From Membranipora membranacea (taxonomy: Eukaryota; Bryozoa; Gymnolaemata; Cheilostomatida; Membraniporidae), in NCBI GenBank assembly GCA_914767715.1, contig OU612067.1:23286162-23350161 (forward strand): a stretch of 64,000 nucleotides of DNA. The letters run 5' to 3'. The notes beneath the pieces were generated by a model, which saw only the letters and a list, made by a program, of their open reading frames with translations, ran no database searches and was not told the origin of the DNA. This document shows, piece by piece, positions 38,055 to 51,200 of this stretch (the first letter of the stretch is position 1; each line of letters opens with the position of its first letter). Made by a program: the position numbers and the translations under genes.

Positions 38055-39890
38055 TTATATATAGAGTAGACATCAGATTAATAATTACCGACATGAGAAG
38101 GCCAGACGGTGATGTGTGGATGAGAGTGATACCATCCTATTACCCTCATTGGTCTCTTTAACTTCTGACCTAGACTCTGAAATAGAAACATTACAAAGTA
38201 ATCTAAACATTTGTTACTATGGCTTCTACCAAACTGGAACGAGAAATGATTGATATGTAAATATATATAAGGAAGCTATGTATGAAATGTTTATAGCAAA
38301 TAAAGACACTGAAGTTGTTCTAGAATTTAAGCGCATACGGTAAGAGCCATCAACTGTGATATCAAAAGTTCCATGGATTCATCGAGATGCCCTCATAGGC
38401 TGGTGATAGAACAAGCAAAAATCTGAAAGGTTGCTTTATCTACAGTCATAATTTCATGTCAGCCATAGAACAAGTTTGATCCAATTTGCCTGCATTCCCC
38501 TTGCTCCCCTTTCACTGGTCACACCGCAGGTATTTTTGCCTGCGGCGTGACCAGTGGAGAGGGAGCAACTCCAAATGCAGGCAAATTGACCAATCTCAGC
38601 CTTGTCACGATTGGCTACTGACAGGGCTAAACAAGGCTAGACCAAACTTGGTCCATGTCAGTCTTAATGTTGATACATTATTTTTTCTGCACACCAAGGT
38701 AAGAAGTATTGATGCTCAACATACATCAGCATACATAGCAGCATCGCTGAGTTGTTCAGGTGATATCTCACATCTATCTTGTCATTTAATCTGATCTCTG
38801 TAGTATCACCAACGCAGACACATGAGCCACAGAGTCATTATCTAACTGCAAAATAAATATCATATCTCCAACTAGGATCTTGCAGTTGCTTCCATATTAG
38901 TGGGGGTCCAGGTGCCTAGTTCAACATGAAAAACGGAATGCCACTTACAAGTTTCTGATAATGAATTCTGACACACAGGCTAACCTATTTGTATACTATG
39001 TGTAATACTTTTTCTATGCTCAGCGCTGAACCATCATCGCAGAGTAAGAGGGAGTCTGTGTATGATGACAAAATTTAGTGAAAGTCATGAATTCTCCCCT
39101 AACGTCCTTTTATACATCCCATGTCTTCTACTGTATTTGTAATCTCATCATCTTAAAGGTGGAGAATTTTGATCGAAGCTAAGTTGCGAGTAAGTTCTCT
39201 TCATTTGGTTTGTCAGGGAGTTTGAGATATAAGGTAGCCAATGTGTTGGCTCTGATAACTGATTTCCTGGGTGGAATGAAAGAGCTAATGTCAGGTCATA
39301 TCACACACATCATGTGATATACTACTGCATGTACATCTCTGATCGACAGAGAGTGAAATGATTCACTTAGCATGAGTACCATCGGTGTGACGACCCAAGT
39401 TCGTTTTCATTAATTAGGAGTGGGTACAGGTTAGGTACTCGTACTAAATCAGAGATACACATGATGTCAGTGTGAGGTGATGTGGTACCTTTGACAATGT
39501 CTCTCTCCCTAATCAATCGGAGCTAACGCATTGGCTAGATATTGGGTATAGTAGCAAAATAGATAACATACATCACCAATAAGGATCCAATTATCTCCTC
39601 TCTTTCAGTAGAACATAGACATCGAACGCTAACACACATCCACTAGCAGACATAATTACGCACTGCCAACTACTACCCTGCAACAAACAAAGATAACTCC
39701 CATGTATTATATAGCCGATCAGTTTACTGAACAAATAATGTACCAGTTAAAAAAGGGTGCAAATGAAATTATTTTTAGAGCATTTAAATAAAACATTTGT
39801 ACAGCTGACATGGTGCAACTCTCACTGAGGCCCGTGATTTGTTGATTTTTAGACCTTTTGATACCATTTTCATTTTCAACCAATGGGACT
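38055..39890. other. Intergenic with one hairpin element
   Basis: No gene is supported. It contains the hairpin at 38481-38590. A fragment near 39241 (ATGTGTTGGCTCTGAT) belongs to the repeat seen as a palindrome at 59.5 kb. Confidence 0.5.
38481..38590. repeat. Hairpin element (GGTCACG palindrome family), copy 2
   Basis: Arms CCAATTTGCCTGCATT…CACTGGTCACACCGCAGG and the inverse (CCTGCGGCGTGACCAGTG … AATGCAGGCAAATTG) fold into a stem of about 50 bp around ATTTTT. The sister copy is at 25.57-25.66 kb. Confidence 0.8.
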
Positions 39891-39939
39891 TAAGCTAGAG
39901 AGTAGAGTAAAATAACCTCATATAAGTCTTGGTACAGTT

Positions 39940-40430
39940 ATCGAGTGCCCCAGTGGCCAAGGCCTCAACGCACACAGTTCTTTCACTATACATTAAAAAA
40001 TAAAGCACAGTTGTGCTGTAGTATGTAGGATAAGACCAGGGGAACGATGTCTGGGAACCTCTCTTCAGACATGTTCCAAGACACCTATGAGACTTGTATA
40101 ACAAAAGGCCTTTTGTACTTGAACCAAGGACAGTAGAGACCATAACTCTATGGTAGAGACTAGCTCCTTGCACTAACTTACTGAGTTGCCAGGGTAGGCC
40201 TATTATTATCCTCAATGAAATTTGAATTGACAAATTCATTCTTATTTAATTATATCATGACTTCAATATTATTTCATTACATTTTATTACAAAATAAAGT
40301 ACACCTATGCTGTAGTATGTTGGATAGGCCCTGGAAGCCGATGTCAGGGAGACATGCCCCAATGCACCTATGAGAGTTGTGTAACAAAAGGCCTTTTGTT
40401 TGGTGAACAAAGGAGTACAATGGCAGGCAA
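39940..40430 (-). mobile_element. Pair of diverged SINE-like units
   Basis: Two related stretches (39990-40145 and 40283-40430) share GCTGTAGTATGT(A/T)GGATA, ACACCTATGAGA and AACAAAAGGCCTTTTGT. On the minus strand the first has tRNA-like promoter boxes: GGCAACTCAGTAAGTTAGTG (A box-like) and GGTTCAAGTAC (B box-like). Assignment as tRNA-derived SINE is probable, not certain. Short open frames here are shadows. Confidence 0.5.
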
Positions 40431-41573
40431 AGTGTGCTTGTCTGAATAGTGAATGCATGTTGGATTCATGTGATTGCATGCTGCTGGGGCGCGTGTATGC
40501 TAGGCTCAGCTCTCTACTTTTGCGACACTCATTTGTGGGTATACACAATCCACCCGCTGCTATGATATGTAGGAACTACTGGTAAAGGGTATTTCACAAC
40601 TGTACTTTATTTGGTAGGGTCACCTCAGTCAGGGCCTATTATTATACATGTTTAGTAAAAAATTATCAGTTCAGATCAAAATCATTCTACTGTTTTAAAT
40701 TACTGCTGTACTTACTAGACAATGTGTTGTCTCTGATTGAAGGCAACACATCGGCTTAATCAATGAGTAAGAGGGACTTCTTGGCTACATAATATTGTAC
40801 TCACCTGACTTTCCAGTTTCCACTTACCAGTATGCTCTTTGAGATGATGATCTCCAATTATTTACTAGGGAGTTCTTTGCAGAGCATACTAACAGAAGAT
40901 TTAGAGATCAACCTGACAGGAAATAGTCATATTGATAGGCTGCACCCATGATGATACAAGATCATTCATAGAGTAATAAAATTTACGTGTAGTGTTTAAA
41001 ACTATGGACTATCTACAAAATCAAAACTAAAGAAAAAAGGAAGACATTATTATTATTGTATTATTTATTTACAAGGCTAAGAGCTACAATATATCAGGAA
41101 TGGATAGCTTTGCTTTCATATATTGATTGTCAGCTTGTAACCTTCTTAGCATAAAATAGCTTGATGTGAGTCTGAGGCCCATCAGTAGGTTACCTTGGCC
41201 ATTGCTAGAATAAATGCAATCTCTCTGCAGTCTCTGTCTGTTTGTTACACTCTGTCTGTCTGTCATTGTTGTGTTAATTATGAATTAGTTAGGTTATTCA
41301 AGGAGTAACAGGTTTCTTCTGTGACTCCTTTGGTTAGTTGGGTACATACTAATTTAGGAATGTTGGAAACAGGGAGAATGGAAATGAAACGACCTGTCTG
41401 AAGAAGGATCAGATGGACTCAAACCAAGGAGTTTGACAACCATTGCATGGTACTTTCTCCTATATCTTCCTAGTGTTTGTTGGCTGTCTACCATAGCCAA
41501 GTGCTTGTCCTATATTGCCCGAGAGTTTATTGACTCACAATCTTAGTAAGGTGCTTTTTGTTTTTATTTGTAG
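40431..41573. other. Region before the first visible CUB exon
   Basis: I looked for a signal-peptide exon or earlier CUB exons and found none that I can support. The first CUB exon enters in phase 1, so at least one coding exon must lie upstream. Confidence 0.5.
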
Positions 41574-42221
41574 AGTGCTGCGGTGAGTTGTCAGGTGAGA
41601 CAGGAAATTTCAGATTCCCACCTGCTCAGCATGATAGCTATCCGCATGGAGTTAGCTGTGACTGGAGAATTGTCACCAGCCTGAATAAGGTAAACAAATA
41701 CAGAGTTGTGTTCCCTGTGTTCATTTCTACCATACCTGTATCAAAATTGAAAATGATTTGCTTTTTGCAGTATTTTTGTCGCATAAGTTTATCTGTTACA
41801 GGGGAGACAACATATAAAACATATAACATGATAAAACATAGTTGGACATGATTTCCTGGAGATTACAAGCTAGAATTGCATTGTGGGATAAGTGCTGCCA
41901 TTACTTTTGGCATATAGACTAATTGATGTATAAACGTTGTGTTTTTGTGCTAACTTGTGATATACATTAATTGTTGATGCCTAGATGTCCACCGCTTATA
42001 CAAGTAAAATTTTTTTCATGGAGGATTTTTTTACTTTTTTTCTCAACCTATTAGAAAATCACGTCACTTAGCAGATAAAAAGATATTTGAACTTATGGAT
42101 TTTTGTTTTCAGGGAGTTGATAACATCACCTCAACACACAACCAACTGTATTTATGGTTTAAGACTGACTCATCAGTGAGCGCACAAGGGTTCGCTGTTA
42201 CATGGACCTCACAGACTCCAG
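41574..42221 (+). CDS. CUB 1 (middle missing)
   Basis: Exons 41574-41689 (phase 1 to 0) and 42113-42221 (phase 0 to 1). The first gives CCGELSGETGNFRFP … CDWRIVTSLNK; the second LYLWFKTDSSVSAQGFAVTW. They join in frame, but about 40 residues between the second and fourth cysteines (the F-DIE strand and C-YDYLE part) have no exon in the 423-bp intron. Both remaining exons have good splice signals. Confidence 0.65.
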
Positions 42222-45200
42222 GTGGGTCTAATTGATAGTATCTAATGATGCAGTTTAACAGTGAATAATCAACAACCAGGAAACTAAAGGTGGAGCTAAG
42301 CCCACCTCTTGTGAATTCTAGGCATATGAGCTGCATAAAGATTGAATCAGGAGAGAGTCATGACTAGGACAGGTCTGGCTTGGTTGCCGGTTTAGGCTGT
42401 AGCTTCGCAAACCAGCAACTGGGTGGTCACCACACTAGTAACAGACTATCTGACCAGTACGCTGACCGGTACGCTGACCGGTACGCTGACCGGTACGCTG
42501 ACCAGTACGCTGACCAGTATGCTGACCAGTACGCTCACCAGTACGCTCACCAGTACTCTGACCAGTACGCTGACCAGTACGCTGACCAGTACGCTGTCCA
42601 GTACGCTCACCAGTACGCTCACCAGTACTCTGACCAGTACTCTCACCAGTACGCTCACCAGTACGCTGAACAGTTTGCTGACCAGTTTGCTGACCAGTAC
42701 GCTGACCACGTCTTTCAAGCTCAGTTTTTTATGTTCCATTTTTTGTATTCATTTATGCAAACACAAATCATAAAAAAAAACTAACAAAAAAATAAATGTT
42801 TTACTCGATTAAGAAAGGTCTTAATTACAATGCCTCCGTTCAAGAGCGCTTATCCACCAAATAGATTTTTGATTATAATAAATTGAAGAGATAAGAAATG
42901 GAAGGTCAGATGTCACTTTTTTAGTAATTGTTCTGAAACTGAACTATTTCTCTACTTTTCTTTTTGCAGTTTGCGGTGGTGATATTCGAGATGAGACCAG
43001 TGGTTCTTCCTCGAGTCCAGGATATCCTGGTAACTACCCAATCAACAGAACATGTGTGTGGACTATACGCCTACCTGCTGGTAATAACATACATGTACAC
43101 TTTGTTGGTGTGGATTTAGAAGCTCATTCTAACTGCAGCTATGACTATCTTGAGGTAATGAAGTTTTCCACAGCTATATATGAGTTTTCCCATAGTCATT
43201 TATGAAGTTTTCCACAGTCATTTATGAGGTTTTCCACAGCCAGTCATGAGGTTGTCTAACCCAATTTATGGGGGGATGGGGTTTTTTGCAAGGATTGAAA
43301 TTTCACTTTGTATTCACAGATCCAGTTAGGTTAGCCCATATTTGTACTCTGCATTGGGTACACTGATTCATTTTGATTAATATGTTACAGCACAGATAAT
43401 TTACAGAATTTCTCACTGCCAAAGAAACTATGATCCTCAAATGTTTCTACCAAACCACAGCACCAATGCTCAGTGCTAAAGAATGATCCTAAAATATTAT
43501 TTACTGTAAGTGAATTATGGCTGCATTGCTAATATAATCTTACTAATTTTATTGTTGTCTCCCCTGTTGATAGTTCAGGACGGGTTTGAGAGAGACAGAC
43601 TCGCTTATCCAGAGATACTGTAACAATACTTCACTAGATACCATCATAGTCGAAGGAAATGAGTTCTACATTAAATTCAGCTCAGATATCAGCCTCCAAC
43701 ATAACGGGTTCATGGTCACCTGGAATGCTGTCCCATCTGGTAAGAAGCTAAGTTTTGCATGTTATAGACAGGTCATATTTCACAGGATGGCATTTATCCA
43801 ACTGTTTGGTTGCAAGTGTCTTTAACAAAGAGCAGTAGCAGTATGATTTGGTGATTACATATATGCGGTATGGAACTCTATCAAGTTGAACGATATATTT
43901 GTTGAAATTTGCCTGCAATTTTAGAAGTTAAGTTTTACATATCTTAACCGTTTATTATCTTCCTGTTTACATTACAGCACCCAATTGTGGAAGAAACCTC
44001 AATTTGACGGATGGATTTCTCATCTCTCCAAACTATCCTAATCACTACAATAACAACGGTGACTGCGTGTGGGTTATCTCGATCCCTGTCAATGAGAGAA
44101 TTGCTCTTAACTTCACTGGCTTTGCTATGGAATCGTCTGCTACTTGTGCTTTTGATTATATTGAGGTAAAAACACTGTCTATCCCACATTCATTCACCAA
44201 ATTTAGTTTTAGGATATTTTGAGAGATTGACCAGTGTCGTGTGATGTTTACTAAAGTTCATTAAAGAGAAAGTTTTCGATAGGATAAGTAAATATTTAGG
44301 TCCTCCCAAAACTAAACTGCCATGATTTGTTATGAGCATTGAGTTTTCTAATCAGAGAAATAATTTATTATGATCCAATGTATCTAGGTATTCTGTCAAA
44401 ATAAATAGCTCTGTTAAAAAGTCTTGATCGATATGGCCTTTCTTTTCTTTGTCTTAATTTGGCAAATTGTCTGCATAGTTTGCAAAGCTCTGTTCCTTCT
44501 CTGAGCCCCAGACCAAAGCCAAGATCAAGTGAGGCATGGTTCATAGTTCCATGTTTGTTTTCTAGGTACATGAGGGTACTGATGATACATCACCACAATT
44601 TGGTAAGTTCTGTGGAACCTCCTTCCCTGCAATGATCACCAGCACTGGACCAAACTTATATGTCAGATTCCATTCAGACTCAAGTGTGAACAACCGAGGG
44701 TTTAGAGCTACCTGGACTGTTGGTGAGTAATTCCATACAATAAAACAGCAAGGGGGAAATTCCTATTATGATTAAATATTTTAATTCAGGTTTGTCATAT
44801 ATTGCTTGGCTTCCAGGAATTTAAAAGTGAATGGCAGTTTTTGTGTATATTCTTATGTTGTTAGATGGTACATTTGAAATACGGACAACAGTCATAAACA
44901 ATCGCCACATCTGACTGACTTTTCTGAGAATCAACAACAATATAATAACTCAAAGGCCTAATAGTTCCTGGATTTGTGGTTGGTTATCAGGTCAGGAAGC
45001 TCTTTGGTTTGACTTGACATAATCTTAATCCACTACTAAATACCACAAGCTGGATTAAAATAATTTGTAAATAGAATATCCAAAGAATAGAAAACAAAAT
45101 TTATACTTATAGCCTGATTGGCACTTTCATAACAACAACAGTTATCTTGAGCTCATCACTATTTTTTTCATTGTGCGGTTGACGATGATGGATTAGATAT

Positions 45201-48200
45201 GCAGTCTTTTTCAGATGAATATGTGACTTGGTCCAGATTAACTGACAACCAACTAGTCTCCAACAGTCATCCAAAATTATTAGATAAAGGGATATTTTTT
45301 ATCATGGTTGATAACCTTTCTTGAATCATGGCTCACCAGTGTTTAATCATAATCTTTATCCTCCTTTATTTATGTCACTATTAAGATATTTTCTCTGTTG
45401 TCAGCATGCGGAGGAATATTTACAGATCCGACAGGGGTGATAACTTCTCCCTACTGGCCCAGTCAATATCCTCATTCTAAGACATGTAACTACCTGCTGA
45501 CCGCTGCCGAGTATCAGAATATACAAGTGACCTTCACACAGTTCAGTATTGAGAGCCACACCTCCTGCATATTTGATGGATTGTCGGTAAGTTAACGTTG
45601 CCTACTGTTTGTCAATTTCTTTACAATCCTTTGCAAAACGTACATGGCTTGTCTTATGTAGCCAATGTGTTGGCGGCTCTGATTTGCTTTATCCCACCCC
45701 ACAGCTAATCATCTCAGAGCATAGAAATAGAGCCAATAGAAACCTAGACCGCTCTTGGGAGTCCTCCCACTTTTCGCCAATCGCCTGTATATAAGAAATC
45801 AGTGGTAGGTTTTCTTTCGAGAATGAAATTAATGGACTAGCTGAAAAACTAACCCACTATCCTTACTACTATCTGGGTGTAGCAGGAATTTTTTCAGGAC
45901 ATTGAAATTCATCAAGATAACAGGCTATCCCTACCACTGATTGTGTTTAACCAGTAATAACAAAAACTACAAATACTGGTTAGGCTTCTATGTATCGATG
46001 TCTATTTCTCAGAGCCAACAAATTGGCTAGTCTTATGCCGCATATACTTTTTGCACCTGCAAAATGCTGAAATAATCTAAGAAACTATGTTCGTACCAAA
46101 AAGATATCAAAGCTTTCTGGTGCTGCCTGTTACAATAGCCTGAGAGAACTTCCCAATAAACACTTTTATTATGAATTTTGTAGGCATACAATGGTTCCAA
46201 CTCAGAGGCTCCGCTGATGAGACCCAAGATGTGTAATGATCAGATCCCACCTCCACTGATCTCCACAACAAACAGCATGTTCCTGGTATTCGCTACGGAC
46301 GGCTCAGTGAGTGATTTGGGATTCCGAGCTACTTATTAGTTCTGGAATAGGACAACTCCTGAGGAACCATCAGGTAGAGCTGTGAAATAGTAAATTATCC
46401 CACAATGCATTTTCGTGAAATTTCCTGTAAAATCGAGTAGATGTGAGCATTTATGAGTTTGACTTCAGTTGACTGATAATTCCTGGTTTCAGTTAGGTTG
46501 AAATGATTTCGGGTTTTCATTTACCTGGCAGAGTGTATTTTCTTCCCAATAAACTTTCAGGACCACAATACCACTGACATAATCTTTCTTTTAAAGATTT
46601 TCAATCACCAGTGAGGAATCATGTTATTTCTCAATCAGTCCAGTCTTGTAAATAAATTGTGTGATCATTTTGCTTATTGTCTTATCCCTTGAAACCTTAA
46701 AACCCTTGTAACTGCCACTAAAATGAATCATTCAAAGTCATAAAGCATTGATTACATTAAATTCATTTACCCTAACAGTATGCGGGGGTATCCTGACTAA
46801 CAGTACTGGTACAGTCAGAAGCCCAGGCTACCCGAGCTTCTATCATCGTGGTGTGGACTGTCTATGGGAGATCAGAGTACCAGCAGGCCTTCAGATTCGT
46901 CTGTCCTTTGACACGTTCAACATAGAGCAGACAGAGGGCTATAACTGGGATTATGTACAGGTCGCTGAGAACAGAACCAGTCTCAACAACACCAGGTAAG
47001 AATATCCCAATACACTATTGTCATTGACATGTTAAGTAAACCAAGCATAAAGAAGAATGGGGATCTAGTTTTCTGTTTATTTATTGTTAAAGTTATAAAA
47101 GTGGGGGGGGGGGGTGGTGCAATTTGTCGAATTTTTGCTTCAAAACCCATCTGCAGAGAGTCACTTGATGAATTGTTCCTGCCCAGATACAGACAAATCA
47201 ATTCTTTATCAGTGTGTAGGGTGTAGGATATGGGTGATGGAACAATCAACAATGAAAGCTCCCCCAGTGGGGCTCGAACCCACAACTCCTGCGGCACTAA
47301 TCGCCTGGCAGTGAATAGCAAGCGCGCTAACCGATTGCGCCATCTCACCATCCCCAAAAAAGAATGGGTCGATTCCAATCCACCATTGCCACCCTATGAA
47401 ACACAGTGTACATGTTAGGGTTATTGGCCTTACATGGCCCATTGCTGTCACATGTCTTTCCATGAGCCAGTCAGTAGACAAGTACACAGGAGAGGTATAC
47501 ACCCAAGGGTGCTGGGGGCTGGAACAATCAACAATGAAAGCTCCCCCAGTGGGGCTCGAACCCACAACTCCTGCGGCACTAATCGCCTGGCATGTTAGTT
47601 ACTGCTACAAAACTGACTCTAACAATCAGAATTACAAATGTTGATAGTGTTTATCTCGATTATCAGCTTCCTATGTTCCACTCCAGCTACATTTCTCTGA
47701 AACGAAACTTCAGGCATTTATTATGAAATCGAGCGTTATCTGTTGCAACCTGATGGACACCACTAGTGCATATGTCGGCTGTTTCTATGATTACTTTTGA
47801 CTAAAGCCTGTACGAACCGGTTTTCAATATTCCATTATAACAGGCTTTGCCCAAAAATACGATCACACCAAATGTTAGCTAGCCTGTGTGTTGGCTCTGA
47901 TCTGATAAGTAATAAAAGCAATCAGATCAAATCACAAACATTGGCTTCATGTTAACCTCTTTGTTTAAGCAATGTTAACCTAGACCTTGGTGTCATTATC
48001 TCCCTTTTAGGGTGTGGCGATGAGAGAAGAACCCTACCAGGAGAGATCACATCTCCAAACTTCCCAGCAGACTATCCCCACCAGAGAGAGTGTATATGGA
48101 CTATCATTGCTCCAGACAATCATCAGATCGTTCTCAACTTTACAGACTTTGAAATGGAGGCTCATAGTCAGTGTAACTATGATTTCCTCGAAGTCAGGTA

Positions 48201-51200
48201 AGATGGCCTATATTATCTTCAGGAATATTTTAATACTTGCAATATCTCACCCTCCTTGTTGCCAGCAATTGCTTCAGTATATGTTTATAGTAGTTGTTTT
48301 GGAGCAATGAGGGGACAACTTATAATTATATGACCATTCTTTTTACTACTTATATAGAAAAGATACATGCCTAATCATACGTAATCATCTTCGCTTCAAA
48401 TATTTGAATTAGGATAAGATATATATTTCCATGTCATTTCAAGCAGTCTTCTAGTGAGAAACTCAAACTCTTTGTACTATGTCTCAATCATTGTTTTGTT
48501 GCTTACAGGAATGGAGGTAATGAGTTGTCTCCCCTGATTAGAAAGTTCTTTGGAACAAAAGTGGATTCACCAATCTTCTCTCACAGTAACAGGATGTGGA
48601 TCAAGTTCAAATCAGACGTCTCCAGCGCTGCTCCGGGCTTCAGAGTCTGGTATGAGGATGCTGGTGAAGGTAACTTCAATATGTTGTCAATTTTTATGAT
48701 ATTTTCCACCTGAATTTTTGAATCATTCCAAACTTGTTCAATATCAAATTGTTTACTATTCCTATGGCTATTATATATTCCACATTTCACTAACAGGTTG
48801 TGGCGCTGAGCTGTCTGGCCCAACTGGTAGATTCTTGTCACCAAACTACCCTAATGCCTACAACAGAGAAGCAGAGTGTTACTGGACAATCACAGTGGCT
48901 CAAGGAAGCTCTGTCATGCTTGTCTTCCTAGACTTTGATATTGAGAGACACGACTCATGTGCTTACGACTATGTAGAGGTTAGTGTGTAAGCCAGTTGTT
49001 ACTGGACTTGCATAATATTTGAGATTTTAAAGACCAATACGACGACTTCAAAGTTGCCATGTTTTTCTTTTGATGGCATCGAGCTTTATTTTGATTGCAT
49101 ACCACAGAAGAGTAACATGAAGAGAGCAATCAGTTGAGCTCATGTGGGGTGACTTAATGTAAGCGAGCAACATCTCTTTACTAGCGGAGTTAGAAATATA
49201 TATAAGCTAATGAGGTTGAGTTGATGTAAGCTGGCTATGTAAGCTGGCTATTTCAAACAGTTGCGAAAAAGTACTTTCTTTGACACAAATTACCATTTAT
49301 AGGTCATCGAAGGAATACATACTGGCAGATCTCTGGGTAAAATAAGCGGAAACACACCACCCCAACCAGTGAGCACTTCTGGTAATCAGATGACCGTCAA
49401 ATTCAGAGCTGATACTTCAATAGGTGGTCGAGGTTTCAGTGCTGCTTTCTTCGCAGGTATGTTATGAGTCCTGCAAAATATTACTGCCATCAAATGATGA
49501 ACTTTTGGCAATTGAAGCTCTCATGATTGGAATGGCTCTTCTGCTGAAATAAATATCAGTTTTTACAAATGTTGTTTTAGAGAAAGTCTTCATTACATTG
49601 TCAATGACATTGTTGTGCTATTTTTAACACAGAATGCCAGAATCAAGTGTTGAATGCCAGTTCAGGTGTTATCGAGAGCCCTATCTTCCCTGACCCCTAT
49701 CCACATAATGGTAACTGTTCATGGGTTATCAATGCTGGGCTCGGTAATATAATTTCACTGGCATTCAGTCACTTTGATATTGAGGATGATATAGTCGGCA
49801 ACCAATGTCGCAACGATTATTTGGAGGTTTGTAATGGTTGAAATAGAAAACCCCATATCTGTCCGCTCTGCTTAGGTAATACTTACCACTAACCCCTTTC
49901 TACTGGATTATTGCTTCGAGTCATGCTTGTCCCATTTGGCAGTTTTTTGTTGTTGGTGGATCATTCTTATTGGTAAGGCGAGGGTAGTTCTATTGCAAGA
50001 TATTTCAAACAAACTGGGACAAGAGGTAGTCATACTTCTGAATTCAGGCGGAGAATCAATCATTGAATGGCAATATGAGCAACTCAAGTGTCTAAAACTT
50101 ACATCTTATTAACCTTCACCTTACCTTGAAATCAAACAATATTCTGTACTATCTGTTACTTACATTCTGCTCATAAATGTTACTAACTTGCCTGCAGAGT
50201 GCCAGAACCAGAACTTGACAGCGCACCAGGGTGTAATAGAGAGTCCTAACTTCCCTAACCCTTACCCACATTCTCGTAACTGCTCCTGGCTCATCTCAAC
50301 CTCCACTGGTAATACGCTGAGTGTGCGATTATCTCACTTCGAAATTGAGGATCATTCCAACTGTGTCTTTGACTACCTGGAGGTAGGTGGAGCGGTTTTA
50401 ATTGGTGATCACTTCTTTATCGTTAAACACCCAAGCATGCAACCACTAACATCGCTATATTCTAATCCTTTGGAATATCCAAAGCTTTTTAGTTAATGTG
50501 ATGGTGCTAAGACTAAGTCGAAGTCTAAGGCTTCATTGCGGAGAGGGTTGCCCCTCTAGAGTACAGGTTTTGGGACCCATGGTAAGCCGGGCCCTATATC
50601 CTTGCCCGCCGGAATTAGAACAAGATCACAAGTCCGCACTCTTAACCATCAGACCACTCCTGACTGATGAGTGCTATTTAATCCTGAGTAACTCAATAGG
50701 CGGTAGTAACATACATTTGACAGCCTATCATTCATAGAACAGCAAATTTGAAGCAACAATGCGATTTTTAGAAAGGCTAACCCTTGCACTTTCCTTTCTT
50801 TATAATACAGATAAGAGATGGACCTAGGTTGACAGATAATCTTATTGGTCGGTACTGTGGTTCTGATTTACCCCCACATATCAACTCTACTGGCAATCAA
50901 CTCTATGTTACATTCAGATCGGACGCTTCCTTGGCTCAGAATGGCTTCAGGCTTGAGTATCTGACTATGGGTAAGTTTAAGAGTTCTACTGGTTTGCAAT
51001 GCTAGGCCGCTTTTACTCGAAATGGCCATCATGATGGTACCCTCCTGACTGGTCAGATTATTTGACCTACAGGCATCGGACATGCATTTTCTTGATTCTT
51101 GAATTTGAAATTATTGATATCTTATGCTATGCATAATTCTCCAATCACTAGAAGTAGTATCATATTATGAACAAGTAACCAAATATACTATCTCTGTCAG

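Noticed and set aside
42380-42784. 134-residue YADQ-repeat open frame and its overlapping partners
   Set aside because: Produced by the 12-bp minisatellite in an intron between two well-supported CUB exons; open in several frames on both strands, no domain.
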